Shown here piece by piece: positions 33,096-40,815 of a stretch of 42,415 nt of DNA. Location of the stretch: contig CAMKEM010000024.1 of the NCBI GenBank assembly GCA_946411565.1, forward strand, positions 1 to 42,415, in the 5' to 3' direction. Source of the stretch: an uncultured Prevotellaceae bacterium. GTDB lineage: Bacteria > Bacteroidota > Bacteroidia > Bacteroidales > Bacteroidaceae. Position numbers and translations under genes: made by a program. How positions within the stretch are numbered: the first letter of the stretch is position 1; every line of letters begins with the position of its first letter. A model generated the notes under the pieces. It was not told where the DNA came from, searched no databases, and saw nothing but the letters and a program-made list of their open reading frames with translations.

Positions 33096-33173
33096 AATTA
33101 CAAATTACTAATTACGAATTACTTAGTTTGCATTATCGTAAACAGGTAATTCGTAATTAGTGATTAGTAATTC
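33096..33173. repeat. Heptamer-array hairpin (4 x AATTACN and 4 x inverted)
   Basis: Left arm 33096-33123: AATTACA, AATTACT, AATTACG, AATTACT. Right arm 33146-33173: GTAATTC, GTAATTA, GTGATTA, GTAATTC. Each arm is exactly four units. It fills the gap between purL and the next gene, ending 7 bases before the start at 33180. Confidence 0.92.
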
Positions 33174-33179
33174 ACTACT

Positions 33180-35054
33180 ATGAAACCTAAACTACCCAAA
33201 CTACAAAACCTTACGCCATGGATAAGCGTGCTCTTATTTGCACTATTGTCATGGTATTTCCTTATGGTGCGTAATGCTGACGTGCTCTATATGCAACAGC
33301 TACGCTCACTCTTCAACAACACATCTGAATTCTGGCAGCAGTATCAAACCCGACCTGCAGGTTTCCTGCAATGGGCTGGATGCTACTTCACACAACTATT
33401 CTATCAACCTGCATTGGGAAGTCTTGTACTGATACTAATGTGGACAGCTATCTTCTTCCTTATGAAGAAGGCTTTTCGCATTCCTAATGCCTACTCCCCT
33501 ATCCTGCTTATCCCTCTGGTATGGCTCTTGATATCAGAAATTGATCTCGGCTACTGGATATACTATAACAAAAACCACGGCTATTGTTTTAGCCAGACTA
33601 TCGGTTTGCTCTCAGCCTCTTTGCTTGTGCTCACATTCCGAAGCATAGCAAACGTAAAGTTTAAGTTCAGCACAACCATTGCAGCAATCCTTGGAACAAT
33701 AATCACAGGCCTTTGCTATCGCTATATCGGCATATATGCCTTAGCTGCATCTGCCTCCTTGGGCGTAATAATGCTTTTAGAGCGCAAATGGATAGCAGGA
33801 GCTATTTATGTAATTGGTGCTATTGCTACCCCATTCCTGTTTCAGCAGGTGTTTGACACCATGCGCAAGGATCAATTCTTCACGGCAGGCCTACCACATT
33901 TCGAAAGCGGAAGCGTAATCAATTCTTCGCTCACCACTCCATTCGAAATTGCATTGGCATCACTCATCCTCTTTCCTTTATTATATAAGGTAAGCGAACG
34001 AATCAAGAACACAAAGGTTGCAACCATATTATCATCCCTCCTCCTTGTAGCTATCATAGGCTTCTCATACGGAGTATTGGAAGATGCCGACTATGATGAT
34101 GAAAACTATCACGCAGAGTGTAAGGCTTATCGTGCCATAGACGAACTGGAGTGGGAGGACGCCCTCTATGCCATCCGTCAGGTGCAAGGTACACTTACAC
34201 GCCAGCTTATCATGTTCAAGAACATAGCCCTTATCAACACAGGCGACATAGGCAACAGCATGTACGACTATGACGATAAAGGTATGACACCAACACCAAG
34301 CGACTCGCTGAAAGTGCACATGGCAAACACAGCTTCACCTATTATATACCTACATCACGGAATGACAAATTTTGCATATCGCTGGTGTATGGAGAATCAG
34401 GTGGAGATAGGATTTAACGTTGCAGAACTCAAGATTATGGCTCTTTCTTCCATTATCAACGAAGAAAGTAAGCTCGCTCTAAAATACCTGAACATTCTTT
34501 CACGCACCATGCACTATAAGGAGTGGGCAGAACGCTATATACCACTTGCACGCAATCCTAAGCTTATCGGCAAATACCCAGAACTTGCAAAGATTCATGA
34601 GATAAATTCATACATGGGTAACTATAGCGAAAGCGACGACGGAATATGCGAGCACTATATCATCAGCTATTTCTCCAACTCGCACATTATGGCTTCAAAG
34701 CTCGTTCAGGAAATCACCCTTGTATATAGCATAATATCAAAGGATATTCCGAAGTTCTGGCCTCACTACCTACTATATCTCAGGCTTCACAAGGGCGAGA
34801 AAATCCCAGAGATATATCAGCAGGTAGCATTATTCTATGGCGACCTGAAGCCTGACCTGTCTCCTGATCCTAAGACCTACGGATTGCAATTCGACAAGAA
34901 CATCGTTGACCGCTACAAGAATTTCGATCAGTTGACATCAGGTTTGGTGAATAGCGGTTTCTCAGAGGAGTCAATCGGCAGACAGACAGAGTCAGAATTT
35001 GGCAATACCTTCTGGTGGACATATTATTTCAACAGAGATTCAAAGTGTTATTAA
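33180..35054 (+). CDS. Large multi-pass membrane protein (possibly DUF6057 family)
   Basis: A 624-residue protein. The first half has about nine or ten membrane segments between residues 12 and 300 (WISVLLFALLSWYFLM; ALGSLVLILMWTAIFFLM; ILLIPLVWLLISEI; and so on), with the RPAGFLQWAGCYFTQLFYQP loop characteristic of a Bacteroidetes family I recall as DUF6057. The second half (about 310-624) is soluble and helical, with repeats suggestive of TPR-like pairs (YRAIDELEWEDALYAIRQVQ). Function unknown; the layout resembles O-antigen-ligase or oligosaccharyltransferase-like proteins but no catalytic residues are recognised. The next gene starts 39 bases later on the same strand, so the two form an operon. 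Confidence 0.8.
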   Translation: MKPKLPKLQNLTPWISVLLFALLSWYFLMVRNADVLYMQQLRSLFNNTSEFWQQYQTRPAGFLQWAGCYFTQLFYQPALGSLVLILMWTAIFFLMKKAFRIPNAYSPILLIPLVWLLISEIDLGYWIYYNKNHGYCFSQTIGLLSASLLVLTFRSIANVKFKFSTTIAAILGTIITGLCYRYIGIYALAASASLGVIMLLERKWIAGAIYVIGAIATPFLFQQVFDTMRKDQFFTAGLPHFESGSVINSSLTTPFEIALASLILFPLLYKVSERIKNTKVATILSSLLLVAIIGFSYGVLEDADYDDENYHAECKAYRAIDELEWEDALYAIRQVQGTLTRQLIMFKNIALINTGDIGNSMYDYDDKGMTPTPSDSLKVHMANTASPIIYLHHGMTNFAYRWCMENQVEIGFNVAELKIMALSSIINEESKLALKYLNILSRTMHYKEWAERYIPLARNPKLIGKYPELAKIHEINSYMGNYSESDDGICEHYIISYFSNSHIMASKLVQEITLVYSIISKDIPKFWPHYLLYLRLHKGEKIPEIYQQVALFYGDLKPDLSPDPKTYGLQFDKNIVDRYKNFDQLTSGLVNSGFSEESIGRQTESEFGNTFWWTYYFNRDSKCY

Positions 35055-35093
35055 AAGACAACAAAGGATTAATTGATAATTCCCTTTTCTAAA

Positions 35094-36722
35094 ATGAATT
35101 ACAATAAACAAAATATACTATCTAAAATACTCCCCCTCGGGGGAGATAGAGGGGGACGGCTTCTCCTCGGGGGGCTGGGGGGGCTTCTCCTTCTCTCCTG
35201 CTCCTCCCCGTCCATCCCTACCGATGCCACCAAGACAGGTACATCCCCTGACATATTCCCCGACTACGCAGGAGTTACCATACCGTCAAATCTGTGTCCT
35301 ACAAACTTCATGCTTCCCGACTGTGAAGAGGCTGTTGCACGTCTTTCTTTCGGGGATATGTCTTTCACATACGGAGATGACAACAAGATAATTATTGATG
35401 AGAATGAGTGGAAACAACTTATTGCCGCTGCGTCTGACAACAGCAAGGGTATAAAGGTTGAGGTCTATGGAAAGAAAGACGATAAATGGTTAAGCTACAA
35501 GGAGTTTCCTATCTATGTAGCCAAGGATTCTATTGATCCATATATCTCCTATCGACTCATTGAGCCTTCGTATATCACCTACGAAGACATCTCTATCGTT
35601 CAGCGTAACATTACGAACTTCGAGGAAAGCGACATCTACAACAATCAGATCATACAGACAGAAGAAAAAGGCCAATGCATCAACTGCCACTCATTCCAGA
35701 ACTATGGTACAGACAATATGCTCTTCCACATGCGCCAATACAATGGCGGAACAATGTTTGTGCACAATGGTAATCTGAAAAAAATTGATCTAAAGACCGA
35801 TAGTACAATCTCGGCTGGTGTATATCCAGCATGGAACCCCAAGGCTGACCTCGTGGCATTCTCTACAAATACCACACGTCAGACATTCCACACCAAGGAC
35901 AAGGACAAGATTGAGGTGTTTGACTATGCGTCTGACCTTATATTATATGATGTTGCAAAAAATGAGGTTTCAACCATCTGTAATGCAAAAGACGAGCTTG
36001 AGTGCTTCCCAACGTGGAGTCCTGATGGCAAGACACTCTACTACACCTCAGCACGCATCAACAACACAGATACTATTTCCACAGAGAAATATATCAAAAG
36101 ACATTTCCGCGATATTAAATACAACATTTACTCTCGTAGTTTCGACCTCACCACACATAAGTTTGGCGAACCTCAGCTTGTATTTGATGCAGCAGCACTC
36201 GACAAGAGTGCCAGTCTCCCACGTATTTCTCCAGATGGCAAATACCTTGCTTTCGCCTTAGGCAACTATGGATGTTTCCACGTATGGCATAGGGATGCGG
36301 ATATTTGTATAATAAAAGCCCCCCTCCCCCCCAAGGGGGAGCTTGTAGATGGTAAAAATCCCTCAAAGAACGACATAGAGCAGAAAAATGTAACCCAAGA
36401 ACTCCCCCTTGAGGGGCTGGGGGCCTTAAATTCTTCCGAATCCGAGAGCTACCCAACTTTCTCAAGCAATGGACGATGGATAATGACAGCTTCAAGGCGT
36501 GATGATGGCAACTACACTCGTCCTTACATCTCCTATTTTGATACTAAAGGCAAGTGTCACAAGGCATTTGAGGTGCCAATGCAAGACCCAGAACATAACA
36601 CTCTTTTGATACGTTCATACAACCGTCCAGAGTTTATGAAGCAGAAAGTTAAAGTGACACCTCAACAATTTGCCACAAAAGCACAGGAAGAGGCTGTGCA
36701 TGCAAATTTCGTCAATAAATAG
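35094..36722 (+). CDS. Lipoprotein with CXXCH haem site and PD40 beta-propeller (TolB-like)
   Basis: A 542-residue lipoprotein, lipidated at the Cys of LLLLSCSS. A single c-type haem motif CINCH lies near residues 195-199, followed by propeller blades: YPAWNPKADLVAFSTN, CFPTWSPDGKTLYYTSA, SLPRISPDGKYLAFAL and YPTFSSNGRWIMTASRRDDG, all PD40-like. Homologues are often labelled cytochrome c biosynthesis proteins; the true role is unknown. Two G/C palindromes have entered the frame: one forms most of the signal peptide (LPLGGDRGGRLLLGGLGGLL), and one replaces the linker near residues 408-445 (KAPLPPKGEL to LPLEGLGAL). The ATG at 35094 was preferred to an in-frame TTG at 35073. Confidence 0.85.
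   Translation: MNYNKQNILSKILPLGGDRGGRLLLGGLGGLLLLSCSSPSIPTDATKTGTSPDIFPDYAGVTIPSNLCPTNFMLPDCEEAVARLSFGDMSFTYGDDNKIIIDENEWKQLIAAASDNSKGIKVEVYGKKDDKWLSYKEFPIYVAKDSIDPYISYRLIEPSYITYEDISIVQRNITNFEESDIYNNQIIQTEEKGQCINCHSFQNYGTDNMLFHMRQYNGGTMFVHNGNLKKIDLKTDSTISAGVYPAWNPKADLVAFSTNTTRQTFHTKDKDKIEVFDYASDLILYDVAKNEVSTICNAKDELECFPTWSPDGKTLYYTSARINNTDTISTEKYIKRHFRDIKYNIYSRSFDLTTHKFGEPQLVFDAAALDKSASLPRISPDGKYLAFALGNYGCFHVWHRDADICIIKAPLPPKGELVDGKNPSKNDIEQKNVTQELPLEGLGALNSSESESYPTFSSNGRWIMTASRRDDGNYTRPYISYFDTKGKCHKAFEVPMQDPEHNTLLIRSYNRPEFMKQKVKVTPQQFATKAQEEAVHANFVNK
35130..35200. repeat. G/C-rich element within a lipoprotein signal peptide (element G)
   Basis: CTCCCCC (35130-35136) is followed by GGGGGAG (35139-35145), then CTTCTCC/GGGG runs with GGGGGGCTGGGG. 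It is in frame and encodes Gly/Leu-rich sequence that includes the hydrophobic core. Confidence 0.8.
36316..36427. repeat. 112-bp palindromic element inside the haem-propeller gene (element H)
   Basis: Left arm about 36316-36347 (AAGCCCCCCTCCCC, then CCAAGGGGGAGCTTG) is the imperfect reverse complement of 36395-36427 (CTCCCCCTTGAGGGGCTGGG). The centre carries AATCCCTCAAAGA, as in element F. It contains no stop in the reading frame of the gene. Confidence 0.9.
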
Positions 36723-36751
36723 TTAAAATTAGCAAGATTGATGCAAAAAAA

Positions 36752-36783
36752 TTTGGATATTTACAAAAAATGACTTAACTTTG
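36752..36783 (+). promoter_or_regulatory. Consensus promoter for the 36817 gene
   Basis: TTTG (36752-36755), 20 bases, TAACTTTG (36776-36783). Confidence 0.87.
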
Positions 36784-36816
36784 TGGCACGAAACCATAAA
36801 AGTAATGTATTAAGTT

Positions 36817-37521
36817 ATGAATATGAAAAAACTTTTTTTGATATGTCTCTGTTTCACTGTAGCGCTGGCAGGATACTGTCAGAAGACAGATGTAACATCA
36901 TTGGAGATAAGCGCAGACTTAGGGAATGAAAGCTATCAGGACAGAGCTAAGAAGTACCAGAATTCCTACAAACTCAACGATAATGGAGAACTGGAAATTA
37001 CATCCTATCTCCAAGTAGGTGACACGAAGGAAGCTATGTACAACAATCTTATTAACTGGATTGTTTCTTCTTGCACAGAGGCTGCTACAGCCATCATCTA
37101 CGAAAACGAGGATGAAGGTCGCATCACTACTCGCTGCTACTTTGGCAAGATAGCTAACGACGGCAAGTCAAGACCAAAGGAATGGGTTGATATCCGCCCT
37201 ATCCTCTCAGTTGAAGTACAGGACAAGGAAGCTATGATGAAGTTCATCCTACCAAACTTCGAAGTTATGCAGAAGAGCGATGATAGCTCTACACGCGGCT
37301 TCATGGGTAACACCACAGGATTCTGCTTCACAGGCGATGAGACTCCAAAGGAGGTTCAGGTATGGCCAATATCACTCTGTTATCCTTACAACGAGAATTG
37401 CAAGTACACAAAGACAACCTGCTATATGGCTTATGTACACGCCATTGAGTGCTACAAGATTCTCAAGCAACAGGTTTTGAATGCTGGCTACAAATCAACC
37501 CGTAATAAGAAAAAGAGCTAA
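36817..37521 (+). CDS. Secreted protein of unknown function (DUF4468-like)
   Basis: A 234-residue exported protein with signal peptide MKKLFLICLCFTVALAGYCQ (an ATG at 36823 is the tighter start). The mature region resembles the Bacteroidetes DUF4468 type in having DTKEAMYNNLINWIVSS, then strands around RITTRCYF and IRPILSVEVQDKEAMMKFI, but the match is from memory. It contains seven cysteines. It is a single-gene unit, bracketed by a consensus promoter and a strong terminator. Confidence 0.75.
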   Translation: MNMKKLFLICLCFTVALAGYCQKTDVTSLEISADLGNESYQDRAKKYQNSYKLNDNGELEITSYLQVGDTKEAMYNNLINWIVSSCTEAATAIIYENEDEGRITTRCYFGKIANDGKSRPKEWVDIRPILSVEVQDKEAMMKFILPNFEVMQKSDDSSTRGFMGNTTGFCFTGDETPKEVQVWPISLCYPYNENCKYTKTTCYMAYVHAIECYKILKQQVLNAGYKSTRNKKKS

Positions 37522-37536
37522 CAATATTTTAAAAGT

Positions 37537-37572
37537 AAAAGATGCGATATTAATCATCGCATCTTTTCTTTT
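37537..37572 (+). terminator. Intrinsic terminator of the 36817 gene
   Basis: AAAAGATGCGAT (37537-37548) pairs perfectly with ATCGCATCTTTT (37556-37567) over a 7-base loop, followed by a T-rich run. Confidence 0.88.
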
Positions 37573-37649
37573 TTCCGTAAGCCTCTCCTACTCCCTTGCA
37601 ATTCCCTTGCAAGGCCTATGCAAATCCCTTTTTTTCGCCCATTCCACAG

Positions 37650-37693
37650 AACGGATTTACAACGGATCTGAAACGGAATTATAACGGAGGTAT
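37650..37693. repeat. Tandem 11-mer array, 4 x AACGGATTTAC, second copy
   Basis: AACGGATTTAC, AACGGATCTGA, AACGGAATTAT, AACGGAGGTAT. Same first and last units as the array at 23793-23836, about 14 kb away. Confidence 0.88.
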
Positions 37694-37791
37694 ATATACC
37701 ACAAATTTCAATACACAAAATCGGCTTACTACCTATATGATAGCAAGCCGATTTCTATATCTATTATTCAAGTTTCGCAAGCTCCACTTGT

Positions 37792-37827
37792 AAGGAGTTA
37801 AAGGAGTACATGGAGTACAAGGAGTTC
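37792..37827. repeat. Tandem 9-mer array, 4 x AAGGAGTAC
   Basis: AAGGAGTTA, AAGGAGTAC, ATGGAGTAC, AAGGAGTTC. Partial inverted counterparts (CTTGTACTAC, CACTCCTTA) follow at 37861-37908. Confidence 0.85.
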
Positions 37828-37908
37828 AAGACGGATGTATCAAGCGATAAAAACTATTGTCTTGTACTACTTAAGCGACTTTAGGAGCGGTACTACTTTC
37901 ACTCCTTA

Positions 37909-37939
37909 AACTTTCGCAAGTTGCAAACTTGCGAAAGTT
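37909..37939 (-). terminator. Perfect hairpin past the outer-membrane barrel gene
   Basis: AACTTTCGCAAGTT (37909-37922) and AACTTGCGAAAGTT (37926-37939) are exact reverse complements with a 3-base gap. It is 23 bases beyond the minus-strand stop at 37962 and probably ends that transcript, although a T tract is weak. Confidence 0.6.
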
Positions 37940-37961
37940 GAATCTATTATTGTCTAAATCC

Positions 37962-38546
37962 TTAGAACTTATAGCCAACTGTAAATGTTAATGCGTTGTA
38001 TGAGCCATCCGTGTGCTTATCTCTAAGAATCTTACGCACACCGATATTATAGCGGGCATCAAAGACGAAGCCATTGATTTCATAAGAAGCACCTACAGGG
38101 ATTGAAACGAAACCGCGCTTAAACTGTTTCTTGACTTTTTCACCAGCAACTCTATCTTCACCATCAAACTTTGAGGTTGCGATGAAGTTTACAGAAAGAC
38201 CAGCCTTAAGAGCAAAGCCAGGAGCAACGTAGTAGTCGGCAGTAACAGGAATACAAAGATAGTAGTTACTACTAATCTTACCCTCTTGCGGGCCATCCTT
38301 TACACTTGTGTTATAACCAGTCAGGCTCAAGCCAAGGGCTGCACCAAACTTATCAGTAACCATATACATACCCTCAACTCCAGCAGTAAGACCTACTGCC
38401 ATTTTCTTGTTCTCACCTACATCACCAGTAGCAGAAGCAACTGAAATACCCACATTAGGTTGAATGGTGATTGAGCCGACCTCAGATTGTGCGGAAGCAG
38501 AAATCGAAATAAGTGCAACAGCAATCAAATTAATGATTTTTTTCAT
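37962..38546 (-). CDS. Outer-membrane beta-barrel protein (OmpA/PorT-like)
   Basis: A 194-residue exported protein with signal peptide MKKIINLIAVALISISASAQ. The mature chain is a run of amphipathic strands with the alternating pattern and Gly/Tyr turns of an eight-stranded barrel (VGLTAGVEGMYMVTDKFGAALGLSL; FALKAGLSVNFIATS; FVFDARYNIGVRKI) and ends in aromatic TVGYKF, the usual C-terminal barrel signal. The family matches Bacteroidetes porin-family barrels with outer_membrane_beta-barrel domain. Start at 38546 was chosen for the signal peptide and because the longer frame crosses the promoter. Confidence 0.88.
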   Translation of the reverse strand: MKKIINLIAVALISISASAQSEVGSITIQPNVGISVASATGDVGENKKMAVGLTAGVEGMYMVTDKFGAALGLSLTGYNTSVKDGPQEGKISSNYYLCIPVTADYYVAPGFALKAGLSVNFIATSKFDGEDRVAGEKVKKQFKRGFVSIPVGASYEINGFVFDARYNIGVRKILRDKHTDGSYNALTFTVGYKF

Positions 38547-38614
38547 GATGATTGGATCTAAAATGTTTCCTACTCTAAAATAGATTTTCGGATTCCTCTC
38601 TTGATTTTCTGTTG

Positions 38615-38646
38615 CAAAAATATGCAAATATTTTCAAAAAAACAAA
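38615..38646 (-). promoter_or_regulatory. Consensus promoter for the barrel gene
   Basis: On the minus strand TTTG (38646-38643), 20 bases, TATTTTTG (38622-38615). Confidence 0.78.
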
Positions 38647-38782
38647 TATTTTGTCAAAAAATTAAAAATATTTTGTGATTTCGATTAAATTGGAGAAAAA
38701 TCAACGCAAATTGATGCAACATTACTGTCCGCTAAAAAATTTTATCATCACTTAAGTTTGTATTGCATGAAATTTGAGTTCT

Positions 38783-39211
38783 TTACAAAGCCAAAGGATG
38801 TATAACAAAGGATGTATAAAGGAGAACACCCATATCTGATGCTGTAATCTGAACCGTACCACATCCGTATGCCCTTGCTTCCTCAACCACTCTTGAAAGC
38901 AATTCCTTGGCTATCCCCTTGCGTCGGTAGGCAGGATCTGTAAACATACTTGACAGAAGCCCCATCTTTCCGCTTGGACAGCCGAAATATGGTGGTTTCT
39001 CCACAAAAGACATACCACTGGTGCCAACAATCTTGTCACCATCCAAAGCAATCCATGAAACAAAAGTTCCATCAGCCATGTGTCTTGCATAATAATCCTT
39101 CAAAGCAGGAGCAAGATCAATATCTTCTGTTGCTCCTTCTTCACGAAGTTGATTAATACGCATCTGGATGAATATGTCTATCTTATCTTCTGTAAGTTTT
39201 TGGTATGTCAT
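38783..39211 (-). CDS. GNAT acetyltransferase with frameshifted C-terminus
   Basis: A 142-residue GNAT-fold N-acetyltransferase. Acetyl-CoA motif A is present: MGLLSSMFTDPAYRRKGIAKELLSRVV near residues 83-109 (the R-x-x-G-x-A loop). The last residues, SFVIHPLAL, are not family-like. Bases 38792-38805 and 38806-38819 are an exact 14-bp duplication (CAAAGGATGTATAA). Removing one copy restores the frame to GVLLYTSFGFVKNSNFMQYKLK ending at 38748, a normal GNAT end, and a 149-residue protein. So the gene is a recent frameshift mutant, or the duplication is a reversible switch. It starts 3 bases after the stop of the upstream TPR gene and is co-transcribed with it. Confidence 0.9.
   Translation of the reverse strand: MTYQKLTEDKIDIFIQMRINQLREEGATEDIDLAPALKDYYARHMADGTFVSWIALDGDKIVGTSGMSFVEKPPYFGCPSGKMGLLSSMFTDPAYRRKGIAKELLSRVVEEARAYGCGTVQITASDMGVLLYTSFVIHPLAL
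38792..38819. repeat. Exact 14-bp tandem duplication
   Basis: CAAAGGATGTATAA occurs twice head to tail. It causes the frameshift in the acetyltransferase gene. Confidence 0.97.
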
Positions 39212-39214
39212 GTT

Positions 39215-40702
39215 TTACACTCCCATAAACATATTAAACACCTGTTCGCTTGTCTTCTGCTTGAAGCGTGAACGACGCTTACGAAGCGTAGCCTCACTCG
39301 TCTTTGTTATGATAGAAGCCGTAGCATTATTGCATCCAACGAAGATAAGCAAAGCATATATGCACTCATCCTCAGTAAGTTCTGGATAGGTTGCAACAAG
39401 TTTCTGCAATTGGTCAATAAACACCTCAAGAATGCTGTCGATAAGTGGCAGACGCTCCTCATCAGGCAGATAATTCTTGTCGGTATGATATTTCAACTGA
39501 CGAATCTTGGAATATGCAGGACGTGCCTGGAATATCTCTCTTGACACCTTGAACTGCTCAAGATAAAGCATTGACAGGTTCTCTTCTTTCTCCTCTGTCC
39601 ATTCAGCGCTGGGTGTTGGATTTGGAGTGATAGGTGTTGGTAGCTGTGTGTTGTTGGCACTTGCCTGCTTCTTCACCTGCTCCTCACGAACCACACGAAG
39701 GTTCAAAGCCTCCATCCTGCGCTGAAGTCCTATCATCTTATGCTTGTTGCGGAACATCATACCCAAGAACAGGATTCCGAAGACAACAATAACCACAAGA
39801 ACAACAATCAGCCAATGAGTACGCTGAAGTCGAAGGTCACTCTCATATTTCTCATGCTGATAACGCTCCGTTACGCTCTTCAGCTCATCACGCTGACGCT
39901 CTTCCAGACTCATATCCGTAAACTTCATAGCAGAATCTGCATAGAGACAGGCATGATCCAGATGCTTCAGATGCTTCTCTGCCTTATATAGTCGGCGATA
40001 GAGCTTTCCACGAGCCTCAAAATCAGTAGAATCGTGACACGCAAGACTCTTACGGATTGCCACGATGCAAGAGTCCCACATATTCTTGTTCTCAAAGCAA
40101 CGTGAACGATTATAATAATAGGTGGCATGATCCTTCTTCTTATTATTTGGCACTTTATGCGAGCGCTCAAACATCTCAAGAGCCTCATCAGGCTTGCCTT
40201 GCGATATAAGGACGGCTCCAAGATTATTGTATGCGTTTATAGTATGCCTCGTATCATTATTGGCAATGGCAAGTCCAAGTGTCTTATTGTAATAAAAGGT
40301 GGCGCTATCGTGTCTGTTTTTAATTTTACTCAAATAATAGCTTGACGCCATACGATTATACACGCTTATCAGAAGAGAATCATTATCAATATTCTCCATA
40401 GCCATAAGCGATTTCTTGGCATAATCAAGAGCCTTGTCAGGATAGTCCTGATCCCAATACACTCGTGAAATATGCTCGTATGTCTTTACCAGAAGTTCGG
40501 TAGGCACGTTCTCATCCTGAAGAGACAGGGAATGCAAAAGCATCTCAGCCGCCTCATTGAGAGAGTCAGCCGATTTCATTGCACTTACTCCAGCGTTATA
40601 TGCTTCCTCAGCTTCCTGCATCTTATTACCACAGGAAAACAATGTTAATAAAAAAAAGGAAAATATACCTATGAAAACAATATTATTTCTATTTATTCGC
40701 AT
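39215..40702 (-). CDS. Membrane TPR protein with C-terminal helix-turn-helix-like region
   Basis: A 495-residue protein of the Bacteroidetes TPR-regulator type. A lipoprotein or signal-anchor start (IFSFFLLTLFSCG) precedes about five TPR units (residues 30-280: AYNNLGAVLISQGKPDEALEMFE is a clear one). A membrane helix (WLIVVLVVIVVFGILFLGMMF) near 310-330 is followed by a coiled coil and a cytosolic region ending in LTEDECIYALLIFVGCNNATASIITKTSEATLRKRRSRF, which looks like a DNA-binding helix-turn-helix. Such proteins may pass periplasmic signals to transcription. The stretch TQLPTPITPNPTPS near 355-370 is proline-rich and built on heptamers like those at 23862, so it may be an inserted repeat. 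Upstream lies a heptamer hairpin in its leader. Confidence 0.82.
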   Translation of the reverse strand: MRINRNNIVFIGIFSFFLLTLFSCGNKMQEAEEAYNAGVSAMKSADSLNEAAEMLLHSLSLQDENVPTELLVKTYEHISRVYWDQDYPDKALDYAKKSLMAMENIDNDSLLISVYNRMASSYYLSKIKNRHDSATFYYNKTLGLAIANNDTRHTINAYNNLGAVLISQGKPDEALEMFERSHKVPNNKKKDHATYYYNRSRCFENKNMWDSCIVAIRKSLACHDSTDFEARGKLYRRLYKAEKHLKHLDHACLYADSAMKFTDMSLEERQRDELKSVTERYQHEKYESDLRLQRTHWLIVVLVVIVVFGILFLGMMFRNKHKMIGLQRRMEALNLRVVREEQVKKQASANNTQLPTPITPNPTPSAEWTEEKEENLSMLYLEQFKVSREIFQARPAYSKIRQLKYHTDKNYLPDEERLPLIDSILEVFIDQLQKLVATYPELTEDECIYALLIFVGCNNATASIITKTSEATLRKRRSRFKQKTSEQVFNMFMGV

Positions 40703-40713
40703 TTTTATATAAG

Positions 40714-40812
40714 TCTAAAGTCTAAGGTCTAAGGTCGAAGGTCGAATGCCAAAGGTTCTCAGCCTTACCCCAAGTCTTTAGTCTTTTGACTTTAGACCTT
40801 AGACCTTTAGAA
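40714..40812. repeat. Heptamer-array hairpin (GTCTAAG) in the TPR gene leader
   Basis: From 40714: GTCTAAA, GTCTAAG, GTCTAAG, GTCGAAG, GTCGAAT, GCCAAAG; the right arm (40776-40810) has complementary 7-mers (AGTCTTT, TGACTTT, AGACCTT). It lies between the TPR start codon and the -7 element at 40816, so it would be transcribed in the 5' leader. Confidence 0.88.
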
Positions 40813-40815
40813 CTG

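Larger units (their letters stand above)
37522..37961. other. 440-base gap of repeats
   Basis: Contains a terminator, an 11-mer array (37650-37693), a 9-mer array (37792-37827) and a perfect 14-bp hairpin (37909-37939). No gene seen. Confidence 0.65.
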
